This document shows, one piece after another, positions 27,989 to 37,507 of a stretch of 64,000 nt of DNA; positions within the stretch are counted from its first letter, which is position 1; each line of letters opens with the position of its first letter. Source of the DNA: Blattabacterium cuenoti (GTDB taxonomy: Bacteria > Bacteroidota > Bacteroidia > Flavobacteriales > Blattabacteriaceae); contig NZ_CP059203.1 in the NCBI RefSeq assembly GCF_014251955.1, positions 425,963-489,962 on the forward strand, in the 5' to 3' direction. Below the pieces are notes generated by a model. That model worked only from the letters and a program-made list of their open reading frames with translations. It was not told the DNA's origin and searched no databases. The translations under genes were made by a program, and so were the position numbers.

Positions 27989-29087
27989 TTTTTTAAAAAA
28001 AACAGTTTTATACAAATCTCATATACAGTTAAAAGCTAAAATGATTCCTTATTCTGGATTCTGCATGCCGCTTCAATATACTTCTTCTTTAGTAGAACAT
28101 ATGTCTGTAAGAAATTCTGTTGGAATATTCGATGTGAGTCATATGGGAAAATTTCTTTTAAAAGGAAAACATTCTAAAAAACTACTTCAATATTTAACTA
28201 CAAATAATCTATCTAAAATAACATCTGGACAAGCTCAATACTCTTGCTTAGTCAATCATTTAGGAGGAATTATAGATGATTTAGTCATTTATAAAATTTC
28301 AGAAATGGAATTTTTACTCATAGTTAATGCGTCTAATATTGAGAAAAATAAAATATGGATTCATAAAAATATAAATGAAAAAGATGATAACAAATTTTTT
28401 GATTTATCTCAAAAATACTCTCTTTTATCTATACAAGGACCAAATTCTTTAGAAGCTATTCAAAAACTAACTAATATTTCATTATATAAAATCCCTTTCT
28501 ATCATTTTATAATAGGAAAATTTTCAGGGATCGATGAAGTTTTGATTTCTCGTACAGGATATACAGGATCAAAAGGATTTGAAATTTATATTCACAATAA
28601 ATATGCAGAAAATATTTGGAATGAGATTTTAAAAATAAAAACTAATTCTTTCCAAGTGACACCTTGCGGAATCTCTAGTAGAGATTCATTGAGGTTAGAA
28701 ATGGGATACCGGTTATATGGTCAAGATCTTTCTGAAAAAATTACACCTATAGAAGCTGGATTATCTTGGATCACAAAATTGGAAAAAAAATTTATTGCAA
28801 GAAAAATATTGAAACAACAGAAAAAAGAAGGAAAATATAAAAAATTCATTTCTTTTGTAATAGAAGAAAAAGGAAAAATTCCTAGACAAGGATATTTATT
28901 AAAAAATAAAGATAATTTTATTGTTGGAAATGTGACTTCTGGATCTTTTTCTCCAATTCTAAAAAAAGGAATAGGATTAGGATATATAAATAATAATTCA
29001 AAAATAGAAAAAAATTCTTATTTTATATCAATAAGGGGAAAAAATATCCCCATTAGAATTGTAAAATTACCTTTTGTTAAAATTTAA
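27978..29087 (+). CDS. gcvT: Aminomethyltransferase, glycine cleavage T protein
   Basis: GcvT moves the methylene group from aminomethyl-lipoyl-H protein to tetrahydrofolate. From ATG 27978 the protein is 369 aa; a TTG three codons earlier is less likely. Visible motifs are SVRNSVGIFDVSHMGKFLL, the folate-site GQAQYSCLVNHLGGIIDDLV, RTGYTGSKGFEIY, and the C-terminal GNVTSGSFSPILKKGIGLGYI. It overlaps the QueD-like gene by 11 nt. The E3 subunit, LpdA, is also in this window. Confidence 0.94.
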   Translation: MRDNFLKKTVLYKSHIQLKAKMIPYSGFCMPLQYTSSLVEHMSVRNSVGIFDVSHMGKFLLKGKHSKKLLQYLTTNNLSKITSGQAQYSCLVNHLGGIIDDLVIYKISEMEFLLIVNASNIEKNKIWIHKNINEKDDNKFFDLSQKYSLLSIQGPNSLEAIQKLTNISLYKIPFYHFIIGKFSGIDEVLISRTGYTGSKGFEIYIHNKYAENIWNEILKIKTNSFQVTPCGISSRDSLRLEMGYRLYGQDLSEKITPIEAGLSWITKLEKKFIARKILKQQKKEGKYKKFISFVIEEKGKIPRQGYLLKNKDNFIVGNVTSGSFSPILKKGIGLGYINNNSKIEKNSYFISIRGKNIPIRIVKLPFVKI

Positions 29088-29232
29088 TATTATTAATTTT
29101 TTTTTCTTTTTTTCGTTTATGATGGATAATCTATCATATTAGATTAGAATCAATTAGGCTACCCTAAAATCTCCTTAATAATTTTTTACAATCATCCTAA
29201 AATTTATATTTCTCTACTACTCTAATTGATCA

Positions 29233-30621
29233 ATGAGAGATTGTTTAAAAAAATCTGAAACATATTTACAACATTTTAAAAAAAATTTTTTATTAGCTAT
29301 CCCTGTATTATTCACTCAACTAGGTGTTATCTGTGTCGGTTTTTCTGATAACATGATGGTTGGATTTTTAGGAAAAAAAGCTTTAGCTTCAGTTTCATTA
29401 TCCAATGCTGTTTTTCTTATTATAATTATTTTTGGATTTGGAATAGCAACATCAATTTCTTCTTTAATAGCATCAGTAGATGCTAAACATGAATATAAAA
29501 AAGGAGCTATTATTTTATATCATGGGATAATTATTAATTTTTTTTTATCAATTTTTATGTATATCTCTATCCGTATTTTTTTATTATATATTCTTCCATA
29601 TTTAGGACAACCTAAAGAAATTTTGAATGATACTATATCTTTTTTAAAGGTTACAGCTATTTCTTTGATTCCATGGATGATTTTTGAAATATTTAGAAAA
29701 TTTTCAGAAGGATTATCTTTAGTTTTTCCTGGTCTTGTTATTACTTGGATTTCGGTATTTATTAATATTATATTGAATTATTTTTTTATTAATGGGTGTT
29801 ATGGATTTCCTAAATTGGGCGTTATAGGTGTTGCTTATGCTACTTTGATTTCTCGTATAATTATGTTAATAGGAATTAACTTCTTATTATATAAATATAA
29901 AAAAGTTCGTAATTATTATAGTCATTTAAAAATTATTTTTTTAAATAAAAAATATTTAAGAAAAATCCTAAAAATAGGGATTCCTTCTGGATTACATATG
30001 TTATTTGAAATGAGTACTTTTTCTATTTCTTCTTTTATATCAGGAAAATGTGGAATTAAAGAATTAGCGGCTCATCAAATAGTTATTAGTCTAATTTCAT
30101 CGACATTTCTATTATGTACAGGTTTTTCTGTGGCAGCAACAATTAGAATAGGAAATCAACATGCATTAAAAAACTATTTAGAATTAAGAAAAATAGGATG
30201 GTCTGTAATACTCATGGGAATGATGTTTATGTTTATTTGTAGTTTTTTATTCATAATTTTTAGAAATTATATTCCCTATATGTATATAAAAAATGATCAT
30301 GAAGTTGTTCACATAGCAGAAAAAATGATTTTAATAGTTAGTCTTTTTCAATTACCAGATGGAATACAAGGAATAATTATTGGAGCTTTAAGAGGGATGC
30401 AAGATGTAAATGTCCCTATGTGGATAAGTTTTTTTTCTTATTGGATCATAGCATTACCGATAGCATGTTTTCTTTCTTTATATTTGAATATGGGAATTCA
30501 AGGAGTTTGGATGGGATTAGGAAGTGGACTGACTATCTCCGCTATATTAATGATTTTCAGATATCATAATATAACCAAAAAACTTATAAAAAAACAAAGA
30601 TCAATAATAATAAACAATTAA
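29233..30621 (+). CDS. MATE family multidrug/cation exporter
   Basis: The 462-aa protein has about 12 hydrophobic segments and the MATE pattern: LAIPVLFTQLGVICVGFSDNMMVG near the start, and in the second half KIGIPSGLHMLFEMSTFSISSF and LAAHQIVISLISSTFL. MATE proteins export toxic or metabolic compounds using Na+ or H+ gradients; the substrate is unknown. The 145-nt gap upstream holds a small hairpin (TAATCTA/TAGATTA, 29127-29146). The helicase gene follows after 18 nt. Confidence 0.88.
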   Translation: MRDCLKKSETYLQHFKKNFLLAIPVLFTQLGVICVGFSDNMMVGFLGKKALASVSLSNAVFLIIIIFGFGIATSISSLIASVDAKHEYKKGAIILYHGIIINFFLSIFMYISIRIFLLYILPYLGQPKEILNDTISFLKVTAISLIPWMIFEIFRKFSEGLSLVFPGLVITWISVFINIILNYFFINGCYGFPKLGVIGVAYATLISRIIMLIGINFLLYKYKKVRNYYSHLKIIFLNKKYLRKILKIGIPSGLHMLFEMSTFSISSFISGKCGIKELAAHQIVISLISSTFLLCTGFSVAATIRIGNQHALKNYLELRKIGWSVILMGMMFMFICSFLFIIFRNYIPYMYIKNDHEVVHIAEKMILIVSLFQLPDGIQGIIIGALRGMQDVNVPMWISFFSYWIIALPIACFLSLYLNMGIQGVWMGLGSGLTISAILMIFRYHNITKKLIKKQRSIIINN

Positions 30622-30639
30622 GAGAATTCACTTATTTTT

Positions 30640-32289
30640 ATGAAAACATTTAAAGAATATAATTTTTTGAATAATCAAATTATTCAAGCTTTAGAAGACA
30701 TTGGATTAAAATTTCCAACTCCTATACAAAAAAAAGTTATTCCATACTTGTTATCAGAAAAAAAAGATTTAATCGCTTTGTCTCAAACAGGAACAGGAAA
30801 AACAGCCGCGTTTGGATTACCAATTATTCAAAAAATAAATTTGAATTTTTTTCTCCCTCAAGCTTTAATTTTATGTCCAACAAGAGAACTTTGTATACAA
30901 ATTACACGTGATCTTTGTCGTTTTTCCAAATATATATCCTTGATCAAAATTATTCCATTATATGGAGGAGTGAATATAGAAAACCAAATTCAATCACTTC
31001 AAAAAAAGGCTCATATTATTGTTGGAACTCCAGGGAGAATTATTGATTTAATTAGAAGAAAAAAGCTTCATTTATCTGATATTAAATATTTGATTCTTGA
31101 TGAAGCAGATGAAATGCTAAACATGGGATTTAAAGAAGAATTAGATTCTATTATAGTAAAATTACCAAAAAAAAGACAAAGTCTCCTATTTTCTGCAACA
31201 ATGTCAGAATATATGAGTGGAATAGCGTATACTTATTTAATAGACCCTATAGAAATTGTTACAGGAAAACGAAATGTAGGTTCTGATGATGTGAAGCATA
31301 TTTATTATATAGTAAATCAAGATAAGAAATATTCTGCTTTAAAAAGAATTGTAGACATTAATCCAGATATTTATGGAATTGTATTTTGCAAAACAAGGAA
31401 AGAAACAAAAAAAATAGCGAATTATTTAATCCAAGATGGATATAATGCAGATGCTCTTTATGGAGATCTTTCACAATCACAACGGGAGTTTGTTATGAGC
31501 AAATTTAGAAAAAAATATTTACAGTTTCTTGTAGCAACAGATGTTGCTTCTCGTGGAATAGATATCAATGATATAACTCATGTCATCAACTATAATATTC
31601 CAAATGAAAGTGAAATTTATGTTCATAGAAGTGGTCGTACAGGAAGAGCTGGAAATCCAGGAATTTCTGTTTGCATTATCCATTCGAAAGAAACTCATAA
31701 TTTAAAAGAATTTGAGAAAAAAATAGGAAAAAATTTTGAAAGAATTATGGTTCCTACTGGAAAAGAAATATGTGAAAAACAACTTATGCATTTTATAGAA
31801 AAAATTAAAAAAGTATCAGTGGATGATTCATCTATGATGGAGAATTTTCTTCCAGAAATACAAAAAAAATTAAAATATCTTAACAAAGAAGAATTAATAA
31901 AACGATTTTCTTGGATAGAATTTAATCGTTTTTTTACTTTTTATAAAAATTCTAAAGATATTAATGACCATAAAAAAACTTTCCTTAAAGGAAAGAATCA
32001 ATTCAATATTAAAAAAAATTTTTTTTTAAAATCAAAAAAACTTAAAAAATATTTTTCTTCTAAATTTTTTTTAATAAATATAGGATATAAAGATAATCTC
32101 ACAAAATTAGGATTGATTAATTTAATCAATCAAGCTGCTAATAATTCCCGTATTAATATTGGCCATATAGAAATTTTATCTAATTTTTCATTATTTGAAG
32201 TAGAAAAACGTTATCAAAATAAAATATTAATAGGGATGAGTAGAATCAATCATTATGGGAAACCTATTTCTATAGAAATAAAAAATTAA
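30640..32289 (+). CDS. deaD: DEAD-box ATP-dependent RNA helicase (DeaD/CsdA-like)
   Basis: The 549-aa helicase has the Q motif (GLKFPTPIQKK), Walker A SQTGTGKTAAF, PTRELCIQI, DEAD box LDEADEMLNMGF, SAT motif FSATM, and HRSGRTGRAG. Residues after about 420 include a degenerate spacer and a C-terminal DbpA-type RNA-binding domain (FFLINIGYKDNLTKLGLINLIN). DeaD-type helicases help 50S assembly and mRNA turnover. MATE lies 18 nt upstream, aroC 39 nt downstream. Confidence 0.92.
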   Translation: MKTFKEYNFLNNQIIQALEDIGLKFPTPIQKKVIPYLLSEKKDLIALSQTGTGKTAAFGLPIIQKINLNFFLPQALILCPTRELCIQITRDLCRFSKYISLIKIIPLYGGVNIENQIQSLQKKAHIIVGTPGRIIDLIRRKKLHLSDIKYLILDEADEMLNMGFKEELDSIIVKLPKKRQSLLFSATMSEYMSGIAYTYLIDPIEIVTGKRNVGSDDVKHIYYIVNQDKKYSALKRIVDINPDIYGIVFCKTRKETKKIANYLIQDGYNADALYGDLSQSQREFVMSKFRKKYLQFLVATDVASRGIDINDITHVINYNIPNESEIYVHRSGRTGRAGNPGISVCIIHSKETHNLKEFEKKIGKNFERIMVPTGKEICEKQLMHFIEKIKKVSVDDSSMMENFLPEIQKKLKYLNKEELIKRFSWIEFNRFFTFYKNSKDINDHKKTFLKGKNQFNIKKNFFLKSKKLKKYFSSKFFLINIGYKDNLTKLGLINLINQAANNSRINIGHIEILSNFSLFEVEKRYQNKILIGMSRINHYGKPISIEIKN

Positions 32290-32328
32290 AATTTTATTGT
32301 TAAATTATAACAACATGATTAGATTATT

Positions 32329-33420
32329 ATGGCTGGAAATATTTTTGGAAATTTATTTAGAGTAACTACTTTTGGAGAAAGTCATGGAAACGCTTTAGGA
32401 GGTGTTATAGATGGATGTCCAGCAGGAATAAAATTAAATTTAGAAAAAATTCAATATGAATTAAATCGTAGAAAGCCAGGACAATCATCAATTGTTACTC
32501 AACGAAATGAACCTGATCAAGTGAATTTTCTTTCTGGAATTATGGATGATAATATAACTACAGGAACTCCTATTGGATTTATTGTCTATAATAAAGATCA
32601 TAAATCTAACGATTATAATCATATTCAGAATATATATAGACCTTCTCATTCAGATTTTACATATGAAAAAAAATATGGAATTAGAGATTATAGAGGAGGT
32701 GGACGTTCTTCTGCTCGTGAAACGATATGCAGAGTTATTGCTGGATCTATCGCAAAACAATTAATAAAAGATATAAAAATCATATCTTATGTTTCATCTG
32801 TAGGAAATATATCGGTTAATAAATCTTATCAAAATCTCAATTTATCTAAAGAAATGATAGAACATTCCCCTATAAGATGTCCTGATCCAGATATTGCAAA
32901 AAAAATGATATCAATGATTCGTGAAATTAAAAAAAATGGGGATACTATAGGGGGAACTATTACTTGTATCATAAAAAATGTACCAGTAGGATTTGGAGAA
33001 CCTGTTTTTCAAAAATTACATGCTGAATTAGCAAAAGCTATGCTTTCAATCAATGCAGTAAAAGGATTTGAATATGGAAGTGGATTTCTTGGAACAAAGT
33101 TAATGGGATCACAACATAATGATTTATTTGAAAATACTAACGGAAAAACTAAAACTAATTTATCTGGAGGAATTCAAGGAGGAATATCAAATGGAATGGA
33201 TATTTATTTTAGAATAGCATTTAAACCGGTAGCTACAATAATGAAAAAACAAAAAACTATAGATAAATATGGAAATTTTATTTTTATGGAGGGAAAAGGA
33301 AGACATGACCCTTGCGTTCTTCCTCGTGCTATTCCTATTGTAGAATCTATGGCAGCTTTAGTTTTAGCAGATTATTGGATGTATAAAAAATTATCTCAAT
33401 ATTCTGAAATAAAAAATTGA
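32329..33420 (+). CDS. aroC: Chorismate synthase
   Basis: AroC makes chorismate from EPSP using reduced FMN and feeds aromatic amino acids, folate and menaquinone. The 363-aa protein has all signatures: [29 protein letters not shown]-type [14 protein letters not shown], and [20 protein letters not shown]. The product is used in this window by MenF and, via pABA, by FolC. Its TGA is followed directly by the A11 tract at the start of miaA. Confidence 0.96.
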   Translation: MAGNIFGNLFRVTTFGESHGNALGGVIDGCPAGIKLNLEKIQYELNRRKPGQSSIVTQRNEPDQVNFLSGIMDDNITTGTPIGFIVYNKDHKSNDYNHIQNIYRPSHSDFTYEKKYGIRDYRGGGRSSARETICRVIAGSIAKQLIKDIKIISYVSSVGNISVNKSYQNLNLSKEMIEHSPIRCPDPDIAKKMISMIREIKKNGDTIGGTITCIIKNVPVGFGEPVFQKLHAELAKAMLSINAVKGFEYGSGFLGTKLMGSQHNDLFENTNGKTKTNLSGGIQGGISNGMDIYFRIAFKPVATIMKKQKTIDKYGNFIFMEGKGRHDPCVLPRAIPIVESMAALVLADYWMYKKLSQYSEIKN

Positions 33421-34360
33421 AAAAAAAAAATTTCTCATTTTCATTGTAGGACCAACAAGTATTGGAAAAACATCTATTTCTCTGTTTTTAGCAAAAAAAT
33501 TTAAAACAGAGATTTTATCTTATGATTCTAGACAATTTTACAAAGAACTAAAAATAGGATCCTCTATGCCTACTGATGAAGAATTGAGTTCTGTTCCTCA
33601 TCATTTTATAGGACATCTAACAATTCATCAGAATTACAATGTCAAATGTTTTGAAAAAGAATCTTTAAAAAAAATTCAAGAATTATTCAATAAATATTCC
33701 ATTTTAATTATGGTTGGAGGATCTGGTTTATATGAAAAATCCATAACAGAAGGATTATCTGATATTCCTAATATTGATTTTAATATAAGAAAAAATTTAA
33801 TTTTTAATTTTGAAAAAAAAGGAATTCTTTTTTTACAAAAAGAATTTCAAAAATTTGAGAAAAAACCTTATTCTATAGATATAAATAATCCTCAACGTTT
33901 GATTAGATATTTAGAAATAGTGAAATCTACAGGAAATACTCCTTCTTTTTTCTTCAAAAAAAAGAAATCAAGGATAGAGAAAGATTTTACCGTTTTAAAA
34001 ATAGGATTAATTTTACCAAAACATGAAATTTATTTTCGAATAAATAATAGAGTAGATAAAATGATAAAAAATGGATTGATAGATGAAGCTAAGAAATATT
34101 ACCATTACAAATATTTGAATAGTTTACAAACTATAGGATACAAAGAAATTTTTGATTTTTTTGATCAAAAAAATTCTATTCATGAAACAATAGAAAAAAT
34201 AAAACAAAATACTAGAAAATACGCAAAAAGACAATTAACATGGTATAAAAAAGACACATCTATCATATGGTTCAATCCAAAAGAAAAAGAAAAAATATTA
34301 AATTTTATTTTAAATCAAGTGGGCAATACTGGATTTGAACCAGTGACCCCCTGCTTGTAA
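33416..34360 (+). CDS. miaA: tRNA dimethylallyltransferase MiaA, with no canonical start codon
   Basis: MiaA adds the dimethylallyl group to A37 of UNN-reading tRNAs. The P-loop ([15 protein letters not shown]) and [18 protein letters not shown] are encoded from 33440 on, upstream of the first in-frame ATG (33566). The frame is open from 33413. The only near-start codon is ATT 33416, giving [18 protein letters not shown] at 33417, overlapping the aroC stop, would fit the family start well, but is one frame off because the run after it has 11 A; 12 would be in frame. The 3' end enters the antisense of tRNA-Val and stops at its anticodon loop. Length from 33416 is about normal (314 aa). Start uncertain, identity firm. 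Confidence 0.85.
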   Translation: MEKKKFLIFIVGPTSIGKTSISLFLAKKFKTEILSYDSRQFYKELKIGSSMPTDEELSSVPHHFIGHLTIHQNYNVKCFEKESLKKIQELFNKYSILIMVGGSGLYEKSITEGLSDIPNIDFNIRKNLIFNFEKKGILFLQKEFQKFEKKPYSIDINNPQRLIRYLEIVKSTGNTPSFFFKKKKSRIEKDFTVLKIGLILPKHEIYFRINNRVDKMIKNGLIDEAKKYYHYKYLNSLQTIGYKEIFDFFDQKNSIHETIEKIKQNTRKYAKRQLTWYKKDTSIIWFNPKEKEKILNFILNQVGNTGFEPVTPCL

Positions 34361-34395
34361 AACAGATGCTCTAAACCAAGCTGAGCTAATTGCCC
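34320..34395 (-). tRNA. tRNA-Val (anticodon UAC)
   Basis: The minus strand folds as a cloverleaf: acceptor GGGCAAT/ATTGCCC, D arm GCTC...GAGC, anticodon loop TTTACAA (anticodon TAC), T arm CACTGG region with TTCAAAT, discriminator A. CCA is not encoded. Its 3' half is overlapped antisense by the end of miaA (to 34360). Confidence 0.95.
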
Positions 34396-34456
34396 GTTTT
34401 TTTTCATTTTTTTTGGATAGGAAAAAAACAAATCCAAACCAAATGTAAATAAAAAT

Positions 34457-35704
34457 TTATAATGTTAATAATAATACTTCAGATACAGTAAAAGAACTTC
34501 CACTTATTAAAATGAAATCTTTTTTTTTAGCTTTATTTTTAGATGATAAAAAAGCTTCTCTTACAGAAAAAAAAAAGGAAATTTTTCTATGATTTTTAAA
34601 AATTTTTTTTGCTAAAATTTTTAAATTATGAATAGAAAATTTTCTTTCTATATTGGGTTGACAAAAATAATAGAAAGCTTCAATAGGAAAGTATTTTAAT
34701 AACTGTTCCACTTTCTTTTCTTTCAAAAAACCTAATACTAAATGTAAATTATCATATGATTCTTTTTTCAATTGATTATTTATCATATGAATCCCTTCTT
34801 CATTATGAGCTATATCACAAACAATTTTTGGATGATATTGCAATATTTGCCAACGACCTTTAAAATTCGTATTTTTAATTACATTTTTGAATCCATTTTT
34901 TATTGAATTATTTGAAATTATTATATTTTTTCTTCTATGCAAAAGATTTATAGTTTTTAATACAATAATCTTATTCAGATTTTGATAATCTGCTTCAAAA
35001 GGAATTTTATATTTAGAATAATCTTTCATATTTTTAGAAAAATATATAGGAGCATTTTTTTTTAAAGCTTTTTTAAAAAAAAGAAATCGTATCTCCTTTG
35101 ACATTTCACTTCCAATTATTACTGATACATTTCTTTTTATAATACCTGATTTTTCTAAAGCAATTTGAAATTGATTCTCTCCAAGAGATTTTGTATGGTC
35201 TATACTAATGTTTGTAATGATAGAGACTTCTGGACATATAAGATTAGTAGAATCTAAACGACCTCCCATTCCTACTTCTATGATAGCTATAGAAACTTTT
35301 TTTTCTTTGAAATATTGAAATGCCAAGGCCGTATTCATTTCAAAAAAGGACATTTGTTCTTTTTCAATTAATTTTTTATTAAATTTTATGAAATCTATAA
35401 TAAAATCTTTTTCTATTAAAAAACCATTATAAGTAATTCTTTCTCTAAAATCTATTAAATGAGGAGAAGTGAACAATCCTATATTATATTTTTCTTCTTG
35501 CAAGATAGAAGATAACATATGAACTGTAGATCCTTTTCCGTTTGTTCCTCCTACATGAATACTTTTGAAAAAATTTTGAGGATTTCCTAAATGAGAGCAA
35601 AAAGTTTGGATTCTTTTTAATCCAGGTTTATATGATTTTAATCCAATATTTTGGTAAATTGGTAAACGATTAAAAATCCATTGTACAGTTTCAAAATAAT
35701 TCAT
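34457..35704 (-). CDS. folC: Folylpolyglutamate synthase / dihydrofolate synthase
   Basis: FolC adds glutamate to dihydropteroate and/or to folates. The 415-aa Mur-ligase-family protein has the P-loop HVGGTNGKGSTVHML, GLFTSPHLIDFRERI, IIEVGMGGRLDSTN, NISIDHTKSLG, and the C-terminal CDIAHNEEG. It stands alone; the divergent glnS lies 122 nt away. An ATGACATGTCAT palindrome sits 31 nt upstream of its start. Confidence 0.92.
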   Translation of the reverse strand: MNYFETVQWIFNRLPIYQNIGLKSYKPGLKRIQTFCSHLGNPQNFFKSIHVGGTNGKGSTVHMLSSILQEEKYNIGLFTSPHLIDFRERITYNGFLIEKDFIIDFIKFNKKLIEKEQMSFFEMNTALAFQYFKEKKVSIAIIEVGMGGRLDSTNLICPEVSIITNISIDHTKSLGENQFQIALEKSGIIKRNVSVIIGSEMSKEIRFLFFKKALKKNAPIYFSKNMKDYSKYKIPFEADYQNLNKIIVLKTINLLHRRKNIIISNNSIKNGFKNVIKNTNFKGRWQILQYHPKIVCDIAHNEEGIHMINNQLKKESYDNLHLVLGFLKEKKVEQLLKYFPIEAFYYFCQPNIERKFSIHNLKILAKKIFKNHRKISFFFSVREAFLSSKNKAKKKDFILISGSSFTVSEVLLLTL

Positions 35705-35735
35705 TATATATGTTATCTTTTAGTAAAAGCACAAC

Positions 35736-35747
35736 ATGACATGTCAT
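35736..35747. promoter_or_regulatory. 12-bp palindrome upstream of folC, possible operator
   Basis: ATGACATGTCAT is a perfect palindrome in the divergent folC-glnS gap. Its half sites match the ATGACAT/ATGTCAT dyad before groES (15963-15977), with the 3-nt centre shortened. It may bind a regulator or be chance. Confidence 0.3.
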
Positions 35748-35826
35748 TTCATGAGTAAGAGAAAAACAAAAATATACTTTATAAAAAAATTAATTAAATT
35801 TACAAATTAGCAAATAATTATTTCAT

Positions 35827-37506
35827 ATAAAAACACATTTACACTTTATTGAAAAAATTATAGAAGAAGATATAAAAAAAGGATTTCCTATCAATAAAAT
35901 TCGATTTCGATTCCCTCCAGAACCAAATGGATATCTTCATATTGGACATGTTAAAGCTATATATCTCAATTTCGAATTGGGAAAAAAATACAAAGCTCCT
36001 GTTTATTTAAGATTTGACGATACCAATCCGATAGGAGAAGAAAAAAAATTTTTAGAATCTATTAAAAAAGACATTCTATTTTTAGGATTTAAATGGGATT
36101 ATGAAAGTTATGCTTCAGATTATTTTCATAAACTTTATAAATGGGCTATAATACTTATTAAAAATAACAAAGCTTATGTAGACCATCATTCTAAAAAAGT
36201 TATTCAATTACAAAGAAAAACTCCAATTGAATATGGAATTCACAGCAATTATAGAAATAGATCGATAAATGAAAATTTATATCTTTTCGAAAAAATGAAA
36301 AATGGATTTTTTGAAGAAGGATCATGTGTTTTAAGAGCTAAAATAGATATGAAATCATCAAATATGAATTTGAGAGATCCAATTATGTATAGAATTTTAA
36401 AAAAAAAACATCATCGTACTGGAAATCAATGGTGTATTTATCCTACTTATGATTGGAGTCATGGACAATGTGATTATATTGAACAAATATCTCATTCTTT
36501 ATGTTCGTTAGAATTTGAAAATAGACGGCCCTTATACAACTGGTATTTAGATCAGATTTATGAAAAGAATCAAATACGTCCCAAACAAATAGAATTTTCA
36601 AGATTAAATTTAAGTCATACTATAACCAGTAAAAGAAAAATTCAATATTTAATTGAAAAAAAAATGATCCCATCTTGGGATGATCCCAGAATTTTAACTA
36701 TATCCGGATTACGTCGTAGAGGATATACCCCAACAGCTATTAAAAATTTTATTCAAGAAATAGGAATTACAAAAAGAAATAATATCATAGATACATCTCT
36801 TTTAGAATTTAGAATTCGAGAACATTTAAATAAAATAACTCCTAGAGTTATGGTTGTATTGCATCCAGTAAAATTAGTTATTGATAACTATTCAAATGAT
36901 TCTACTGAATGGATTGATGCAGAAAATAATCCAGAGAATCTAAAATTTGGATTTAGAAAAATTCCTTTTTCTAAATTTCTATATATTGAAAAAAATGATT
37001 TTCTAGAAAAAAAAAGAAAAAAATTTTTTCGTTTATCAATTGGAAATGAAGTAAGACTTAAAAATGCCTATATTATTAAAGCAAATTCTGTAGTAAAAAA
37101 TTCTAAAGGAGAAGTAATCGAAATACATTGCTCTTATGATCCTAAAAGTAAATCTGGAAAAAAAAAAATGAAAGAAAAAAAAAGAGTAAAAACTACTTTA
37201 CACTGGGTTTCTGTCAGACATTCTATTCCTATAGAAATCCATATATATCATCCTATTTTTCTGGATAGAGATCCAAATAGAGAAAATTTTCAAAAACATG
37301 TAAATCCAAAAACAATAGAAAAAATTGTTGCCTATGCAGAACCAACTTTAAATCAAGCAAAAAAAGGAGATCGTTTCCAATTTCAAAGAATAGGATATTT
37401 TTATGTAGATACGACTAATCAAAACTGTAAAGAAAAAAAACTTGTTTTCAATAAAACAGTTTCTATTAAAGATAAGTGGAAAAAAATACAAAATAAAAAT
37501 TCCTAA
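35827..37506 (+). CDS. glnS: Glutaminyl-tRNA synthetase, with no canonical start codon
   Basis: GlnRS charges tRNA-Gln. The catalytic block FRFPPEPNGYLHIGHVKAI lies at about 35905-35962, upstream of the first in-frame TTG (35977), so the gene must start earlier. The frame is open from 35818, and HLHFIEKIIEEDIKKG (from about 35839) matches the flavobacterial N-terminus. No ATG, GTG or TTG exists there. ATA 35827, one base from ATG, gives the expected length (559 aa); ATT 35848 is the alternative. Other motifs: LRFDDTNP, the KMSKS-type loop ITSKRK, and SGLRRRGYTPTAIKNF. The beta-barrel C-terminus is complete. One nt separates it from the convergent rpoC. Confidence 0.88.
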   Translation: MKTHLHFIEKIIEEDIKKGFPINKIRFRFPPEPNGYLHIGHVKAIYLNFELGKKYKAPVYLRFDDTNPIGEEKKFLESIKKDILFLGFKWDYESYASDYFHKLYKWAIILIKNNKAYVDHHSKKVIQLQRKTPIEYGIHSNYRNRSINENLYLFEKMKNGFFEEGSCVLRAKIDMKSSNMNLRDPIMYRILKKKHHRTGNQWCIYPTYDWSHGQCDYIEQISHSLCSLEFENRRPLYNWYLDQIYEKNQIRPKQIEFSRLNLSHTITSKRKIQYLIEKKMIPSWDDPRILTISGLRRRGYTPTAIKNFIQEIGITKRNNIIDTSLLEFRIREHLNKITPRVMVVLHPVKLVIDNYSNDSTEWIDAENNPENLKFGFRKIPFSKFLYIEKNDFLEKKRKKFFRLSIGNEVRLKNAYIIKANSVVKNSKGEVIEIHCSYDPKSKSGKKKMKEKKRVKTTLHWVSVRHSIPIEIHIYHPIFLDRDPNRENFQKHVNPKTIEKIVAYAEPTLNQAKKGDRFQFQRIGYFYVDTTNQNCKEKKLVFNKTVSIKDKWKKIQNKNS

Positions 37507-37507
37507 T

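Noticed and set aside
33566-34360. ATG at 33566 as the start of miaA
   Set aside because: It would remove the P-loop and the substrate-binding block that are clearly encoded in frame upstream.
35751-35810. A 19-codon ATG reading frame before glnS
   Set aside because: It is in another frame, ends in TAG before the glnS homology begins, and resembles nothing.
35977-37506. TTG at 35977 as the start of glnS
   Set aside because: It would exclude the catalytic HIGH motif and about 50 conserved residues.
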